A model generated the notes under the pieces. It was not told the origin of the DNA, ran no database searches, and worked only from the letters and a program-made list of their open reading frames with translations. A program made the translations under genes and the position numbers. Shown piece by piece: positions 8,038 through 16,165 of a DNA stretch of 64,000 bases (position 1 is the stretch's first letter; every line of letters begins with the position of its first letter). This DNA is from Parasphingorhabdus sp. (GTDB taxonomy: Bacteria; Pseudomonadota; Alphaproteobacteria; Sphingomonadales; Sphingomonadaceae), in contig JAUCYS010000001.1 of the NCBI GenBank assembly GCA_030373505.1, forward strand, positions 370,864-434,863, in the 5' to 3' direction.

Positions 8038-8667
8038 TTGAACTGTCAAAATTCGTCCGTGATGGCACTTTGGATGTCCGTGTCGCTTCTGTCGGGCTGC
8101 GCCGGTGCATCGGCAGGCATCGCTTCACAGACGGAGTTTGTGGCTGACCGGGTTTCGCCTTCGGTGGATGACGGGCCAGTGATGCGCACGGCCCATGCCA
8201 TTCTTGCGGGCAAACAGGGCGAGGAAAATTCCGATGCAGCCGCTCTGCGCGCAGCCGCCCAGATTCTGCAAGCCATCGGTGCCAGGCCGGACGGGGAGCA
8301 GGACGAGGACCTCTCGAAACGCTGGGGCGAAAGGGCGCAAGCGCTGGACCCTTCGACTAGGCCACCGGTATACCGCGGTCGCGCGCTCGGACCATCCTAC
8401 AGGAAAGGAAAGGTCTCGGCGAAATCGGGGGTGAGTACAGACCAGATTTTCCTGGCGGGCAAGAAAGCGTCCGTGGCACTGGTCCCGGTTTCATCCAAAC
8501 CCCTATCGATCAAGATTGTCGACCCTCAGGGAAAGGATATCTGTCGCCAAAACGTCTCCTCAAAGCCGGTAAATTGTGAATGGCTGCCGCTTTTCACCGA
8601 ACGGTACCGCATCAATATCCACACCAGCGCCACTCAGCCGGTGGCCTATTATCTGATATCGAACTAG
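8038..8667 (+). CDS. Lipoprotein co-transcribed with the two-component system, function unknown
   Basis: The predicted product is 209 aa from TTG 8038, chosen because GGAAAGGAG ends 8 nt before it. A GTG at 8029 overlapping the kinase stop is the alternative, and the track start at 7987 lies inside the kinase. The N-terminus has a lipobox (SLLSGC, Cys21). The middle (about 45-130) is charged and helical (ALRAAAQILQAIG). The C-terminal about 65 residues (FLAGKKASVALVPVSSKP to ISN) look like a small beta-sandwich with a Cys pair (ICRQN...VNCEW). Tight linkage to the kinase suggests it works with the sensor; no family is recognised. Confidence 0.7.
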   Translation: MNCQNSSVMALWMSVSLLSGCAGASAGIASQTEFVADRVSPSVDDGPVMRTAHAILAGKQGEENSDAAALRAAAQILQAIGARPDGEQDEDLSKRWGERAQALDPSTRPPVYRGRALGPSYRKGKVSAKSGVSTDQIFLAGKKASVALVPVSSKPLSIKIVDPQGKDICRQNVSSKPVNCEWLPLFTERYRINIHTSATQPVAYYLISN

Positions 8668-8722
8668 GCTGACAGCGGCCGTCTTGCCGATGATGAGCGT
8701 GGTACCAATCGCGCCGCAACGA

Positions 8723-9730
8723 CTAGATTTTGACCAGAAGCTTGCCGGTATTGCCCCCTGTATAGAGCAGGTTGAGCGCCTTGGGTGCTGCCTCCAGTCC
8801 TTCCACAATATGCAGGGGCATGGTCAGCTTGCCTTCGGCCAGCCAGCCAGCCAGCGCGGCCATCGCTTCGGGGAAACGATCTTCATGGTCGAGGATCACG
8901 AAGCCGCGAACGGTGAGACGGCGCATGATGAGGTTACGAAACATGTAGGGCCCGGGAATTGGTTCGTCGCTGTTATAGGAAGAAATCAACCCGCAGATCA
9001 CGACATGGCCGAAATCTTTCATATGGGTCAGCGACGCATCGAGAATCTCGCCGCCGACGTTTTCAAAGCATAAATCAATGCCTTCGGGGCACAGCGCGCC
9101 CAATCTCTCGGTCACATTTTCGTTTTTGTAATTGATCGCACCGTCAAAGCCGAGATCATTGGTCAGCATTGCGCATTTTTCATCGCTCCCGGCGATACCG
9201 ATGACAGTACAGCCTTCGTTCTTGGCAATCTGTCCCACCATCGTCCCGACGGCCCCGGCGGCGCCGCTGACCACCACCGTATCGCCGGTTTTCAGCTTTC
9301 CGATATCGTGCAGGCCAACATAGGCGGTCGGCCCGGCGACGCTGAGGACCGCAAAGGCTTCGGCAAGGTCGATGCCATCCAGCGAAGGGAAGACGGAAAA
9401 TCCGGCTCCATCGGTGACGATATAGTCGGACCAGCTGTGCAATCCTGCCGCATGTGCGCCGACCGGGAAGTCGGGGTTTTTGCTCTCGACAATTTCGCCG
9501 AATACAAAGCCGCGCATGGGTTCGCCAATACGCACCGGCTCCATGTAGATATCCCAGTCGCTGAGCCAGACGCGGTTGGTCGCATCAAGCGAAAGATAAA
9601 GCGTGCGAAAGAGGAACTGGCCGTCTTCGAGCGCGGGGAGCGGCTCTTCCCGCAGCACCAGCGTATCGTCCTCGATCATTTCCTTGGGGCGTTCGTTGAA
9701 ATACCAGCGCCGGGCCGTTTGTCCGCTCAT
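8723..9730 (-). CDS. NADP-dependent MDR oxidoreductase (CurA / leukotriene B4 dehydrogenase type)
   Basis: The 335-aa protein is a medium-chain reductase without zinc ligands. Features are the N-terminal GroES-like domain (about 1-125), a Rossmann domain with the VSGAAGAVGTMVGQIAK nucleotide-binding loop, and the GIDLCFENVGGEILDASL segment typical of the prostaglandin reductase/CurA group. These enzymes reduce the C=C of alpha,beta-unsaturated carbonyls with NADPH. It lies 30 bp downstream of the thiolase gene on the same strand, so it probably belongs to the ketone-catabolic island and could saturate an enone intermediate. Substrate is inferred only from context. Confidence 0.88.
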   Translation of the reverse strand: MSGQTARRWYFNERPKEMIEDDTLVLREEPLPALEDGQFLFRTLYLSLDATNRVWLSDWDIYMEPVRIGEPMRGFVFGEIVESKNPDFPVGAHAAGLHSWSDYIVTDGAGFSVFPSLDGIDLAEAFAVLSVAGPTAYVGLHDIGKLKTGDTVVVSGAAGAVGTMVGQIAKNEGCTVIGIAGSDEKCAMLTNDLGFDGAINYKNENVTERLGALCPEGIDLCFENVGGEILDASLTHMKDFGHVVICGLISSYNSDEPIPGPYMFRNLIMRRLTVRGFVILDHEDRFPEAMAALAGWLAEGKLTMPLHIVEGLEAAPKALNLLYTGGNTGKLLVKI

Positions 9731-9760
9731 CTTTGCTCTCCAGATCGTGTGGGACCGGTA

Positions 9761-10951
9761 TTAACGCCCGGCCGTGTTTTCATATAATGTGACGACGCAG
9801 GCACCGCCCAGTCCAATATTGTGCTGCAGCGCAAGGCGCGCTCCCTCGACTTGCCGCGCTTCCGCACCGCCGCGCAATTGCGTAACCAGTTCGAAACACT
9901 GGGCGAGGCCGGTGGCGCCCAGCGGATGGCCCTTGGATAGCAGGCCGCCGGAAGGATTGGTAACCACTTTTCCGCCATAGCTATTGTCGCCATCGCGGAT
10001 GAACCGCTCCGCCGTGCCGATGGCGGTCAGGCCCAGCGCTTCGTAGCTCAGCAGCTCGTTGGCGGTGAAGCAATCGTGCAATTCCACGACGTCCAGATCG
10101 TCTGGACCGATTCCCGCCGATTCATACACCTGATTTGCCGCTGTCCGCGACATGGTCGCGCCGACGGTTGCTGCAAGATTTTCCCCATCGAATGAATCGG
10201 GGCGATCCGTCGTCATTGCCTGGGCTGCGATGACTATGTCGGTGCTTATTCCATGGCGAGCCGCAAAAGCCTCGCTGCAGAGAATAGCCGCTGCTGCGCC
10301 GCAGGTCGGCGGGCAGCACTGGAGCCTGGTGAGAGGCCCGTACATATGCGGGGAATCCAGGATGTCGTCGGCAGAAAGGATGTCGCGGAAAACAGCCCGT
10401 GGATTGGGGGCGGCGTGGCGCCGCGCCTTTTCCGCGATCAGCGCAAAGGTGCGGTCTTCCGCTCCGTAACGTCGTTGATATTCCAGCCCGGCGCCCCCGA
10501 AAAGGCGCAGCGCCATCGGGCTGTCGGAGGGACCCAGCCGGGCTTCGCACGTATCCAGAAAATCGCCCAACGGGTCAGGGCGATCATCATAAACGCTTGC
10601 CAGGGCACCGCGCTTCATCTGTTCGAAGCCCAATGCCAGCACGCAGTCAGCCGCACCGCTGGCGATGGCCTGTCGCGCGAGCCAGAGGGCGGTCGAACCG
10701 GTCGCGCAATTATTGTTGACGTTGATGATCGGAATGCCGCTCAATCCGCTGGGGTAAAGCGCAGCCTGGCCGGATGTGCTGTCGCCATAGACATAGCCGA
10801 CATAGGCTTGCTCGATCGATGGATAAGTCACTCCCGCGTCCGCCAGCACATTTGCAACGGCGTCCGTCGCCATCACACGATAATCACGGGCCTTGCCGGG
10901 CGTGTCAAAGGGGGTCATCGCCACACCGGCAACGATCACGGAGCGGGACAT
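9761..10951 (-). CDS. SCP-x-like thiolase (lipid-transfer-protein type acetyl-CoA acyltransferase)
   Basis: The 396-aa protein has the nucleophile region INVNNNCATGSTALWLARQ (active Cys in NCATGS), the VVELHDCFTANELL segment and the C-terminal GGLLSKGHPLGATGLAQ. The HDCF and GHPLGATG motifs mark the SCP-x/nonspecific lipid-transfer thiolase branch, which often acts on sterol side chains or branched beta-ketoacyl-CoA. It is divergent from the MalT-type regulator, with the CCACCC/GGGTGG dyad between them. In this setting it could cleave the beta-ketoacyl-CoA made by the carboxylase and ligase. Confidence 0.88.
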   Translation of the reverse strand: MSRSVIVAGVAMTPFDTPGKARDYRVMATDAVANVLADAGVTYPSIEQAYVGYVYGDSTSGQAALYPSGLSGIPIINVNNNCATGSTALWLARQAIASGAADCVLALGFEQMKRGALASVYDDRPDPLGDFLDTCEARLGPSDSPMALRLFGGAGLEYQRRYGAEDRTFALIAEKARRHAAPNPRAVFRDILSADDILDSPHMYGPLTRLQCCPPTCGAAAAILCSEAFAARHGISTDIVIAAQAMTTDRPDSFDGENLAATVGATMSRTAANQVYESAGIGPDDLDVVELHDCFTANELLSYEALGLTAIGTAERFIRDGDNSYGGKVVTNPSGGLLSKGHPLGATGLAQCFELVTQLRGGAEARQVEGARLALQHNIGLGGACVVTLYENTAGR

Positions 10952-11027
10952 GATACTCTCCTGTAAACTCTGCTCGGCCGTCAGGGCGACCTTGACCCCT
11001 GCCTGTGACCAGACTTAAGTCATCACG

Positions 11028-11043
11028 CCACCCAAAAGGGTGG
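11028..11043. promoter_or_regulatory. CCACCC-AAAA-GGGTGG dyad between thiolase and MalT-type regulator
   Basis: A perfect 6-bp inverted repeat with AAAA spacer, in the divergent promoter region, 25 bp before the regulator ATG. Similar dyads occur at 13776 and 24041. The right arm runs into GGGTGGGGCGGAGG, which resembles the GGGGATGAGG-type box of MalT. Candidate operator. Confidence 0.55.
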
Positions 11044-11068
11044 GGCGGAGGTCTGGCTGATCATCAAT

Positions 11069-13765
11069 ATGGGTGGGAACGAAAACAGAATCGGCAATAA
11101 GCAGCCGGAAGTGGAGAGTGGCCCGGTGGATCTGCGGCGGGAGAGCCTTCTTGATCGTATCCAGTCGAGCAGCGCGCAGCTGATTCTTGCGCAGGCACCG
11201 GCAGGCTATGGAAAATCCTCCCTGTTGCGACAATTGGCGGCGGCTGAAGTGGAGGCGGGCGGCGCCGTCGGCTGGATCACACCCGTTTCTCAGGATGGCG
11301 ACCTGTCGCGTTTCGTGCAGATGTTCATCGGGACCTGTGAGCGGCTTATAGAGGATACGGGCGGCAAGCTGCGCCGGACCACTCGCGATATTCCCGCGCT
11401 GATTTCGGCGATAAATGGCCCCGCTCTGCTGCTGCTCGATGAATATGATCAGTTCGCCCACGGCCAGGCCGATGCGCTGCTCGGCCAGATCATTGAGCAA
11501 TTGCCTCCAGGCAAGCGCATCGCCGTAGCGACGCGGACGATGCCCGATCTATCCAGCGCGCGACTCAAACTGTCGGGCCGCGCCATCGTCCTCGGTAGCA
11601 TTGATCTGCGCTTTGACCTTGGCGAGTCCTATCAGTTTCTGTCGGAGCGCTGCCGGCTGGGCCTGGAAGAAGTACGCGAACTGCACAGCCGGATTGATGG
11701 TTGGCCCGCTGCACTGCAGTTTATCAACCTCTCGCTTGCCTCGCATAAACAGGGTGCCGCAAAGGCGTTGAGAAGCGGCGTGACCCAAGAGGTTGTCGAT
11801 TATCTTGCGCAGGAAGTGTTCCATTTGCAATCCGCGGAAACGCGGCAAGCGCTGCTCGGTATCTGCCTTGCGGACCGGCTCTGTGCAGAACTGGTCAATC
11901 ACAAGCTGGGTGGATCACAGGGGCGTGCCCTGCTGGATCGGCTGTCCGATGGGGGGCTGTTCCTCGACCCGGTCGACGGTGACCGGCACTGGTTCCGCTT
12001 CCACCCGCTTTTCGGTGATTTTCTGAGAACCCAGGTGCAGGAGGAAAGCAGCCCGCTTGCATTGACGGAGCGTCACGTCCGCATTGCAGACTGGTTCGCT
12101 GCGCAAGACATGCGCGAGGTTGCGATCAGCCACTATCTTGCGGCGGGGCGGCAGGAGAGCGCTGCGGCCTGTCTGGAAGAAGTGGCCGAGCAACTGGTTC
12201 GGGAAGAGCGGCTGGGGCTTCTGGTCTCGCTGTTTGAACAGCTTGACCAGCAGGTCCTGCTCGGAAGCCCCACGCTGCTTGATGCAGCGGTCATCGCTTA
12301 TGGCTTCCGCCGGCAATTTGCCAAGGCGCATCGGCTGCTCAACTATTGTGAAGCATCGCTGGCCGAATCCGGGGATGATCCGGTTGCGGCGGCGGAACTT
12401 GAGGTGCTTCGGTGCTTCGTCCTTGCAGCCGAGGACCGGGTGGTCGAGATGGGCCAACGCGCGCGCGACGCAGAGAAATGGTTGGGGGATGACCAGTCCT
12501 TTTCCAAGGCAGTGGCTTTTAACGCCCATGCTTTCTTGCTGGGTGCGCAAAGCCAGTTTCCCGAAGCGCATGAATTGCTACTCCGTGCCCGTCCGCTTCA
12601 TGAACAGGCGCGCAATTATTTCGGCCGCTCCTATGCCAACGCGATTCATGCGAGCCTGAAAATCTCGCAAGGCCTGCTGGGCGAAGCGATTGATGACCTG
12701 CGCCGGGCCTTGCGCGAGCTGGATGTCGAAGGGCCGGGGGGCATCATGGCCGGTGGCGTCGTGGCCGCGCCGCTGGGAGAGGCTCTCTATGAGCGCAACG
12801 AGATCGACGAAGCGGAGCGGGTAATCACCGACTATCTTCCGCTGATCCAGCAACAGTCCATCGTGGATCCGCTCTGTTCAGGGGTGGTGACGCTGGCCCG
12901 CATTGCAAGCCTGAAAGGACGGCCGGAATATGCGCATGAACTGTATGAGTATCTGATCGATTCGGGTCATAAATATGGATTGAGCCGGCTTGTCGATTGC
13001 GGCCGGGCGGAACTGGTCCGCGAAGCCGTCCTGCAGGGTGATATCAGCACGGCCGAACGCCGCTTTGGCGCACTGGGTGCAGACGCCCGGCTTCCGACCG
13101 AGGGGCAGCTCATATATTCCAGCGGAGAGCTTGAAGTGCAGCGCATCACCTATGTGCGTCTGCTGGTTCATAAAGGTGCGCATGCCGAAGCCCGGGCGAT
13201 GCTCCAGTCGGAGATTCGCACGGCTAGCGTAAAGCACAGGGTTCGCCGGCTGATTCGTCTCAAGACATTGCTGGCGATCAGCCTGGAGATGGATGGGCAG
13301 CTTGGTCATGCGCGGCGGGTCATGATGGAGGCAGTTGCGCTGGCCGCGCCGGCCCGGATGCACCGCATCTTCCTCGATGAAGGGCCCGCTGCCATCCGGA
13401 TGCTCAATCATCTGGCAAACGAGAATTTTACCCACGACCCCGACTGGGCCGTGGACGATGTTGCGCGCTATGTGAAGCTGCTTGTCAAGGCGGCCGAGGG
13501 CGGAGCGCGGGATGAAGACATGACTTCCGCTCCTGGTGAAGAGGAATCGGCGGTGCTGGCGCGGCCGCACGAAAATCTGACCCCGCGCGAAATCGATATC
13601 CTGCATTTTCTCGCCAAGGGTCATTCGAACAAGGATCTCGCTGACCGGCTGGCCGTATCCCAGAACACCGTTAAATTTCACTTGCGGAATGTTTTTGCCA
13701 AGCTTGACGTCGGCAATCGCATGCAGGCCGTACAGGCGGCTCGCCATTTCAAATTGATCGAATAA
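11069..13765 (+). CDS. MalT/LAL-family LuxR-type transcriptional activator
   Basis: The 898-aa protein is built like MalT. An N-terminal STAND-type ATPase has Walker A (APAGYGKSS, about 43-51) and Walker B (ALLLLDEYDQF). A long helical TPR-like sensor region (about 340-800) follows. The C-terminal LuxR HTH (about 836-895) is NLTPREIDILHFLAKGHSNKDLA...VSQNTVKFHLRNVFAKL. Such proteins oligomerise with ATP and an inducer and bind short G-rich boxes. It sits between the divergent thiolase/MDR genes and the carboxylase operon, so it is the probable pathway activator. No ATPase or HTH residue looks lost. Confidence 0.9.
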   Translation: MGGNENRIGNKQPEVESGPVDLRRESLLDRIQSSSAQLILAQAPAGYGKSSLLRQLAAAEVEAGGAVGWITPVSQDGDLSRFVQMFIGTCERLIEDTGGKLRRTTRDIPALISAINGPALLLLDEYDQFAHGQADALLGQIIEQLPPGKRIAVATRTMPDLSSARLKLSGRAIVLGSIDLRFDLGESYQFLSERCRLGLEEVRELHSRIDGWPAALQFINLSLASHKQGAAKALRSGVTQEVVDYLAQEVFHLQSAETRQALLGICLADRLCAELVNHKLGGSQGRALLDRLSDGGLFLDPVDGDRHWFRFHPLFGDFLRTQVQEESSPLALTERHVRIADWFAAQDMREVAISHYLAAGRQESAAACLEEVAEQLVREERLGLLVSLFEQLDQQVLLGSPTLLDAAVIAYGFRRQFAKAHRLLNYCEASLAESGDDPVAAAELEVLRCFVLAAEDRVVEMGQRARDAEKWLGDDQSFSKAVAFNAHAFLLGAQSQFPEAHELLLRARPLHEQARNYFGRSYANAIHASLKISQGLLGEAIDDLRRALRELDVEGPGGIMAGGVVAAPLGEALYERNEIDEAERVITDYLPLIQQQSIVDPLCSGVVTLARIASLKGRPEYAHELYEYLIDSGHKYGLSRLVDCGRAELVREAVLQGDISTAERRFGALGADARLPTEGQLIYSSGELEVQRITYVRLLVHKGAHAEARAMLQSEIRTASVKHRVRRLIRLKTLLAISLEMDGQLGHARRVMMEAVALAAPARMHRIFLDEGPAAIRMLNHLANENFTHDPDWAVDDVARYVKLLVKAAEGGARDEDMTSAPGEEESAVLARPHENLTPREIDILHFLAKGHSNKDLADRLAVSQNTVKFHLRNVFAKLDVGNRMQAVQAARHFKLIE

Positions 13766-13775
13766 ACAAAACCTA

Positions 13776-13789
13776 CCCACCCGGGTGGG
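13776..13789. promoter_or_regulatory. CCCACCCGGGTGGG palindrome upstream of the carboxylase operon
   Basis: A perfect 14-bp palindrome 11 bp after the regulator stop and about 90 bp before the apc1-like start. It continues into GGGTGGGGTGAGG, and a further half-site GGGTGGGATGA lies at 13837. Repeated MalT-box-like half-sites before an operon are expected for a MalT-type activator. Confidence 0.55.
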
Positions 13790-13877
13790 GTGAGGGGTAG
13801 TGGCTTCGGCCTAGGGATTCTCTCGGACGGCAAAAAGGGTGGGATGACTCACCAGAGCCGCAAGGGAGGATGAGTGC

Positions 13878-15752
13878 ATGGGTCTGCTGGTCAATATCGA
13901 CAATGGCGGTACGCTAACCGATATCTGTGCTTTCGACGGCGAAAAGGTGGTTCACGCAAAAACCGTGACGACACCTCATGATCTGACCGAATGTCTGATG
14001 AACGGCCTGCAGGCGCTGGGCGATCAACTCGGCCAGGAGGGCGGTCTTACCCGTCTGATCGCTTCGATCGATCACCTGCGCTATTCGACGACACAGGGCA
14101 CCAACGCGATTGTCCAGCGCAAGGGGCCGCGTCTCGGGCTGCTGGTCTCGGGCGCTGCGCAGGTCGAATTGGCGAGGTCAGCTGCGCCTGACCTGTTTGA
14201 AGCGCTTGTCGGTGACCGGGTTGCGACAATCGGCGACATGACCGAAGCGCAAGTCATTCAGGCGGTCCGTACGCTGATCGCCAAGGGCGCAAGCCGGCTC
14301 GTGCTGTGCCTTGACGGCAAAGAGGCCGCAAAAGTCGAGGGCGATTTGCGCCGGACACTCTACGCCACGTTCCCGCGGCATTTGCTGGGAGCGGTGCCGC
14401 TGCTTTTCTCGACAGATCTCGCGCCTGGTGCATCGGCGCCGCGCCGCGCATGGTCCGGTCTGCTGAATGCGTTTCTGCATCCTTCCATGGAGCAGTTCCT
14501 GCATCACGCCGAAGACCGGCTGCGCCAGCACCGGACGCGCAATCCGCTGCTGGTCTTCCGCAATGACGGCGGGTCGACCCGCGTGTCGCGAACCATCGCA
14601 TTGCATACCTATTCTTCCGGACCGCGCGGCGGTGCGGTGGGGGCGGCGATCCTGGCCAGTCATTACGGGTTTGAACGCTTTGCCTCGATCGATATTGGCG
14701 GCACCACGACCGATCTCGCGCTGTTTGAGGATGGCCAGGTTGCGGAACATCGCTTCGGGAATATCGAAGGCGCGCCGATCGCCTTCCCTCTTGCCGATGT
14801 GCCCAGCATCGCTGCCGGGGGTGGCTCCATCCTCAGCGTCGCAAATGGCGCCATTCAGGTTGGTCCGGAAAGCATGGGCGCCTTGCCGGGTCCTGCCTGT
14901 TTTGCTCGCGGCGGTACCAACGCCACGCTCACCGATATCATGCTGCTTGCAGGCATTCTGGATCCTGCCAGTTTCTTTGGCGGCAAGCTCGCGCTGGATC
15001 TTGAGCGGGCGCAGAACGCCGTCCGCACCCATATTGCAGAGCCCCTGGACATTGATCTCGACGCGGCGATTGTCGCGGCGATTGATGCCTATGAGGCGAA
15101 GGTTGCCGGTGCCATTGACGGGCTGGCAGGCGATCGGGGGCTGGATGCAATGCTTGCCTTTGGCGGCGCCGGACCGATGAGCGCCTGCGGGATCGCCGAA
15201 AAGGCAGGCGTGGACCGGGTGCTTGTGCCGCGCTTTGCCGCAGTATTCAGCGCCTTCGGCATCGGGTTCAGCCCGATCCGGCACAGGCATAGCTGCAAGG
15301 TCGACTCGTTCAGTGCTGATGCGGTGGCGAAGGCCAGGCGTTCGCTCGAAGAGCAGGCAGGCCGCGCCATGGAAAGCGAGGGCTTTGCACTGAAGGATTG
15401 CCAGACCGATTGGCAGGCCGTGCTTGGTGATGGCGATCATGCGCACAGCCAGCCGCTAGCCGATGTCTCGCCTGATGCATCGGGCTTTGTCGAACTGAAT
15501 GTGGTTCGGGACATGCCGTCGATTGGCCTTGGCCCCGCCTTTGCGGATCAGCAGCATGAGGCGCCCAGCGCAGGCATGCGTCAGGCGATGGGCGGTATGC
15601 CGCTTTACCGGCTGGAAGAGCTTGATGCCGGCGCACGGGCGACCGGGCCCTGTCTGGTTGAGGAGCAGTTTTTCACCGCCTGGATACGCCCCGGCTGGCG
15701 CTTCACCGTTACCGGCAATCACGATCTGCTCATAGAGCGGAAGGGAGACTGA
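13878..15752 (+). CDS. Apc1-like subunit, hydantoinase A/oxoprolinase fold (ketone carboxylase)
   Basis: The 624-aa protein is in the HyuA/AcxA family. The N-terminal actin-like ATP site is LVNIDNGGTLTDICAFDG, with TTQGTNAIVQRKGPRLG, a second nucleotide segment ASIDIGGTTTDLALFEDGQ, the GPESMGALPGPACFARGG loop and a LAFGGAGPMSACGIAEKAG C-terminal part. In acetone and acetophenone carboxylases this fold uses ATP to phosphorylate bicarbonate or the ketone enol. It is the first gene of an operon whose five members match the order and size classes of acetophenone carboxylase (about 70, 15, 87, 75, 34 kDa). GGGAGGA precedes the start. Two distinct HyuA-like subunits are an Apc, not acetone carboxylase, trait. 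Confidence 0.82.
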   Translation: MGLLVNIDNGGTLTDICAFDGEKVVHAKTVTTPHDLTECLMNGLQALGDQLGQEGGLTRLIASIDHLRYSTTQGTNAIVQRKGPRLGLLVSGAAQVELARSAAPDLFEALVGDRVATIGDMTEAQVIQAVRTLIAKGASRLVLCLDGKEAAKVEGDLRRTLYATFPRHLLGAVPLLFSTDLAPGASAPRRAWSGLLNAFLHPSMEQFLHHAEDRLRQHRTRNPLLVFRNDGGSTRVSRTIALHTYSSGPRGGAVGAAILASHYGFERFASIDIGGTTTDLALFEDGQVAEHRFGNIEGAPIAFPLADVPSIAAGGGSILSVANGAIQVGPESMGALPGPACFARGGTNATLTDIMLLAGILDPASFFGGKLALDLERAQNAVRTHIAEPLDIDLDAAIVAAIDAYEAKVAGAIDGLAGDRGLDAMLAFGGAGPMSACGIAEKAGVDRVLVPRFAAVFSAFGIGFSPIRHRHSCKVDSFSADAVAKARRSLEEQAGRAMESEGFALKDCQTDWQAVLGDGDHAHSQPLADVSPDASGFVELNVVRDMPSIGLGPAFADQQHEAPSAGMRQAMGGMPLYRLEELDAGARATGPCLVEEQFFTAWIRPGWRFTVTGNHDLLIERKGD

Positions 15753-15754
15753 TC

Positions 15755-16165
15755 ATGAATGTTTTTATCACAGACGCGCTTGTCATCAATCTCGAAAAAG
15801 AGACATGGCATTGCCGTGGCTGCGATGCCGAACTTGGTTCGGCGCGCGAAAATTACAAAAGCTTCCTCCGCGTCCGTCCGCGCAATCCGCAGGACATTCA
15901 TGCGCCGATCATCGACAAGGATCGCTATGAATTCACCTTCGCGCCTGATCCCGAATGGACGCGCATCGTGGAATATTATTGCCCGCATTGCGCACGCCAG
16001 ATGGAGGCCGAATATCTGCCGCCGGGTCATCCACCGGCCTATGACATTGAACTCGATATTGATGCCTTGAAAGCGCAATGGGCGGATCGTGAAGCGCTCA
16101 CAGAGCCAGCCATTGGCCCGGCCTTTGTCCCGCCGCAGCACCATCACCGCAAGGGTGGCGAATAA
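15755..16165 (+). CDS. Apc2-like small zinc subunit (acetone/acetophenone carboxylase gamma type)
   Basis: The 136-aa protein has two CxxC knuckles, WHCRGCDAELG near the N-terminus and YYCPHCARQ in the middle, which is the zinc-binding pattern of the gamma subunit of acetone carboxylase and of the 15-kDa Apc subunit. It starts 2 bp after apc1-like and overlaps the start of the next gene by one base, showing translational coupling. Its known role is structural or catalytic support in the carboxylase core. Confidence 0.82.
   Translation: MNVFITDALVINLEKETWHCRGCDAELGSARENYKSFLRVRPRNPQDIHAPIIDKDRYEFTFAPDPEWTRIVEYYCPHCARQMEAEYLPPGHPPAYDIELDIDALKAQWADREALTEPAIGPAFVPPQHHHRKGGE

Noticed and set aside
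14178-15446. 422-aa minus-strand ORF
   Set aside because: Antisense to the Apc1-like gene; composition of a shadow frame.
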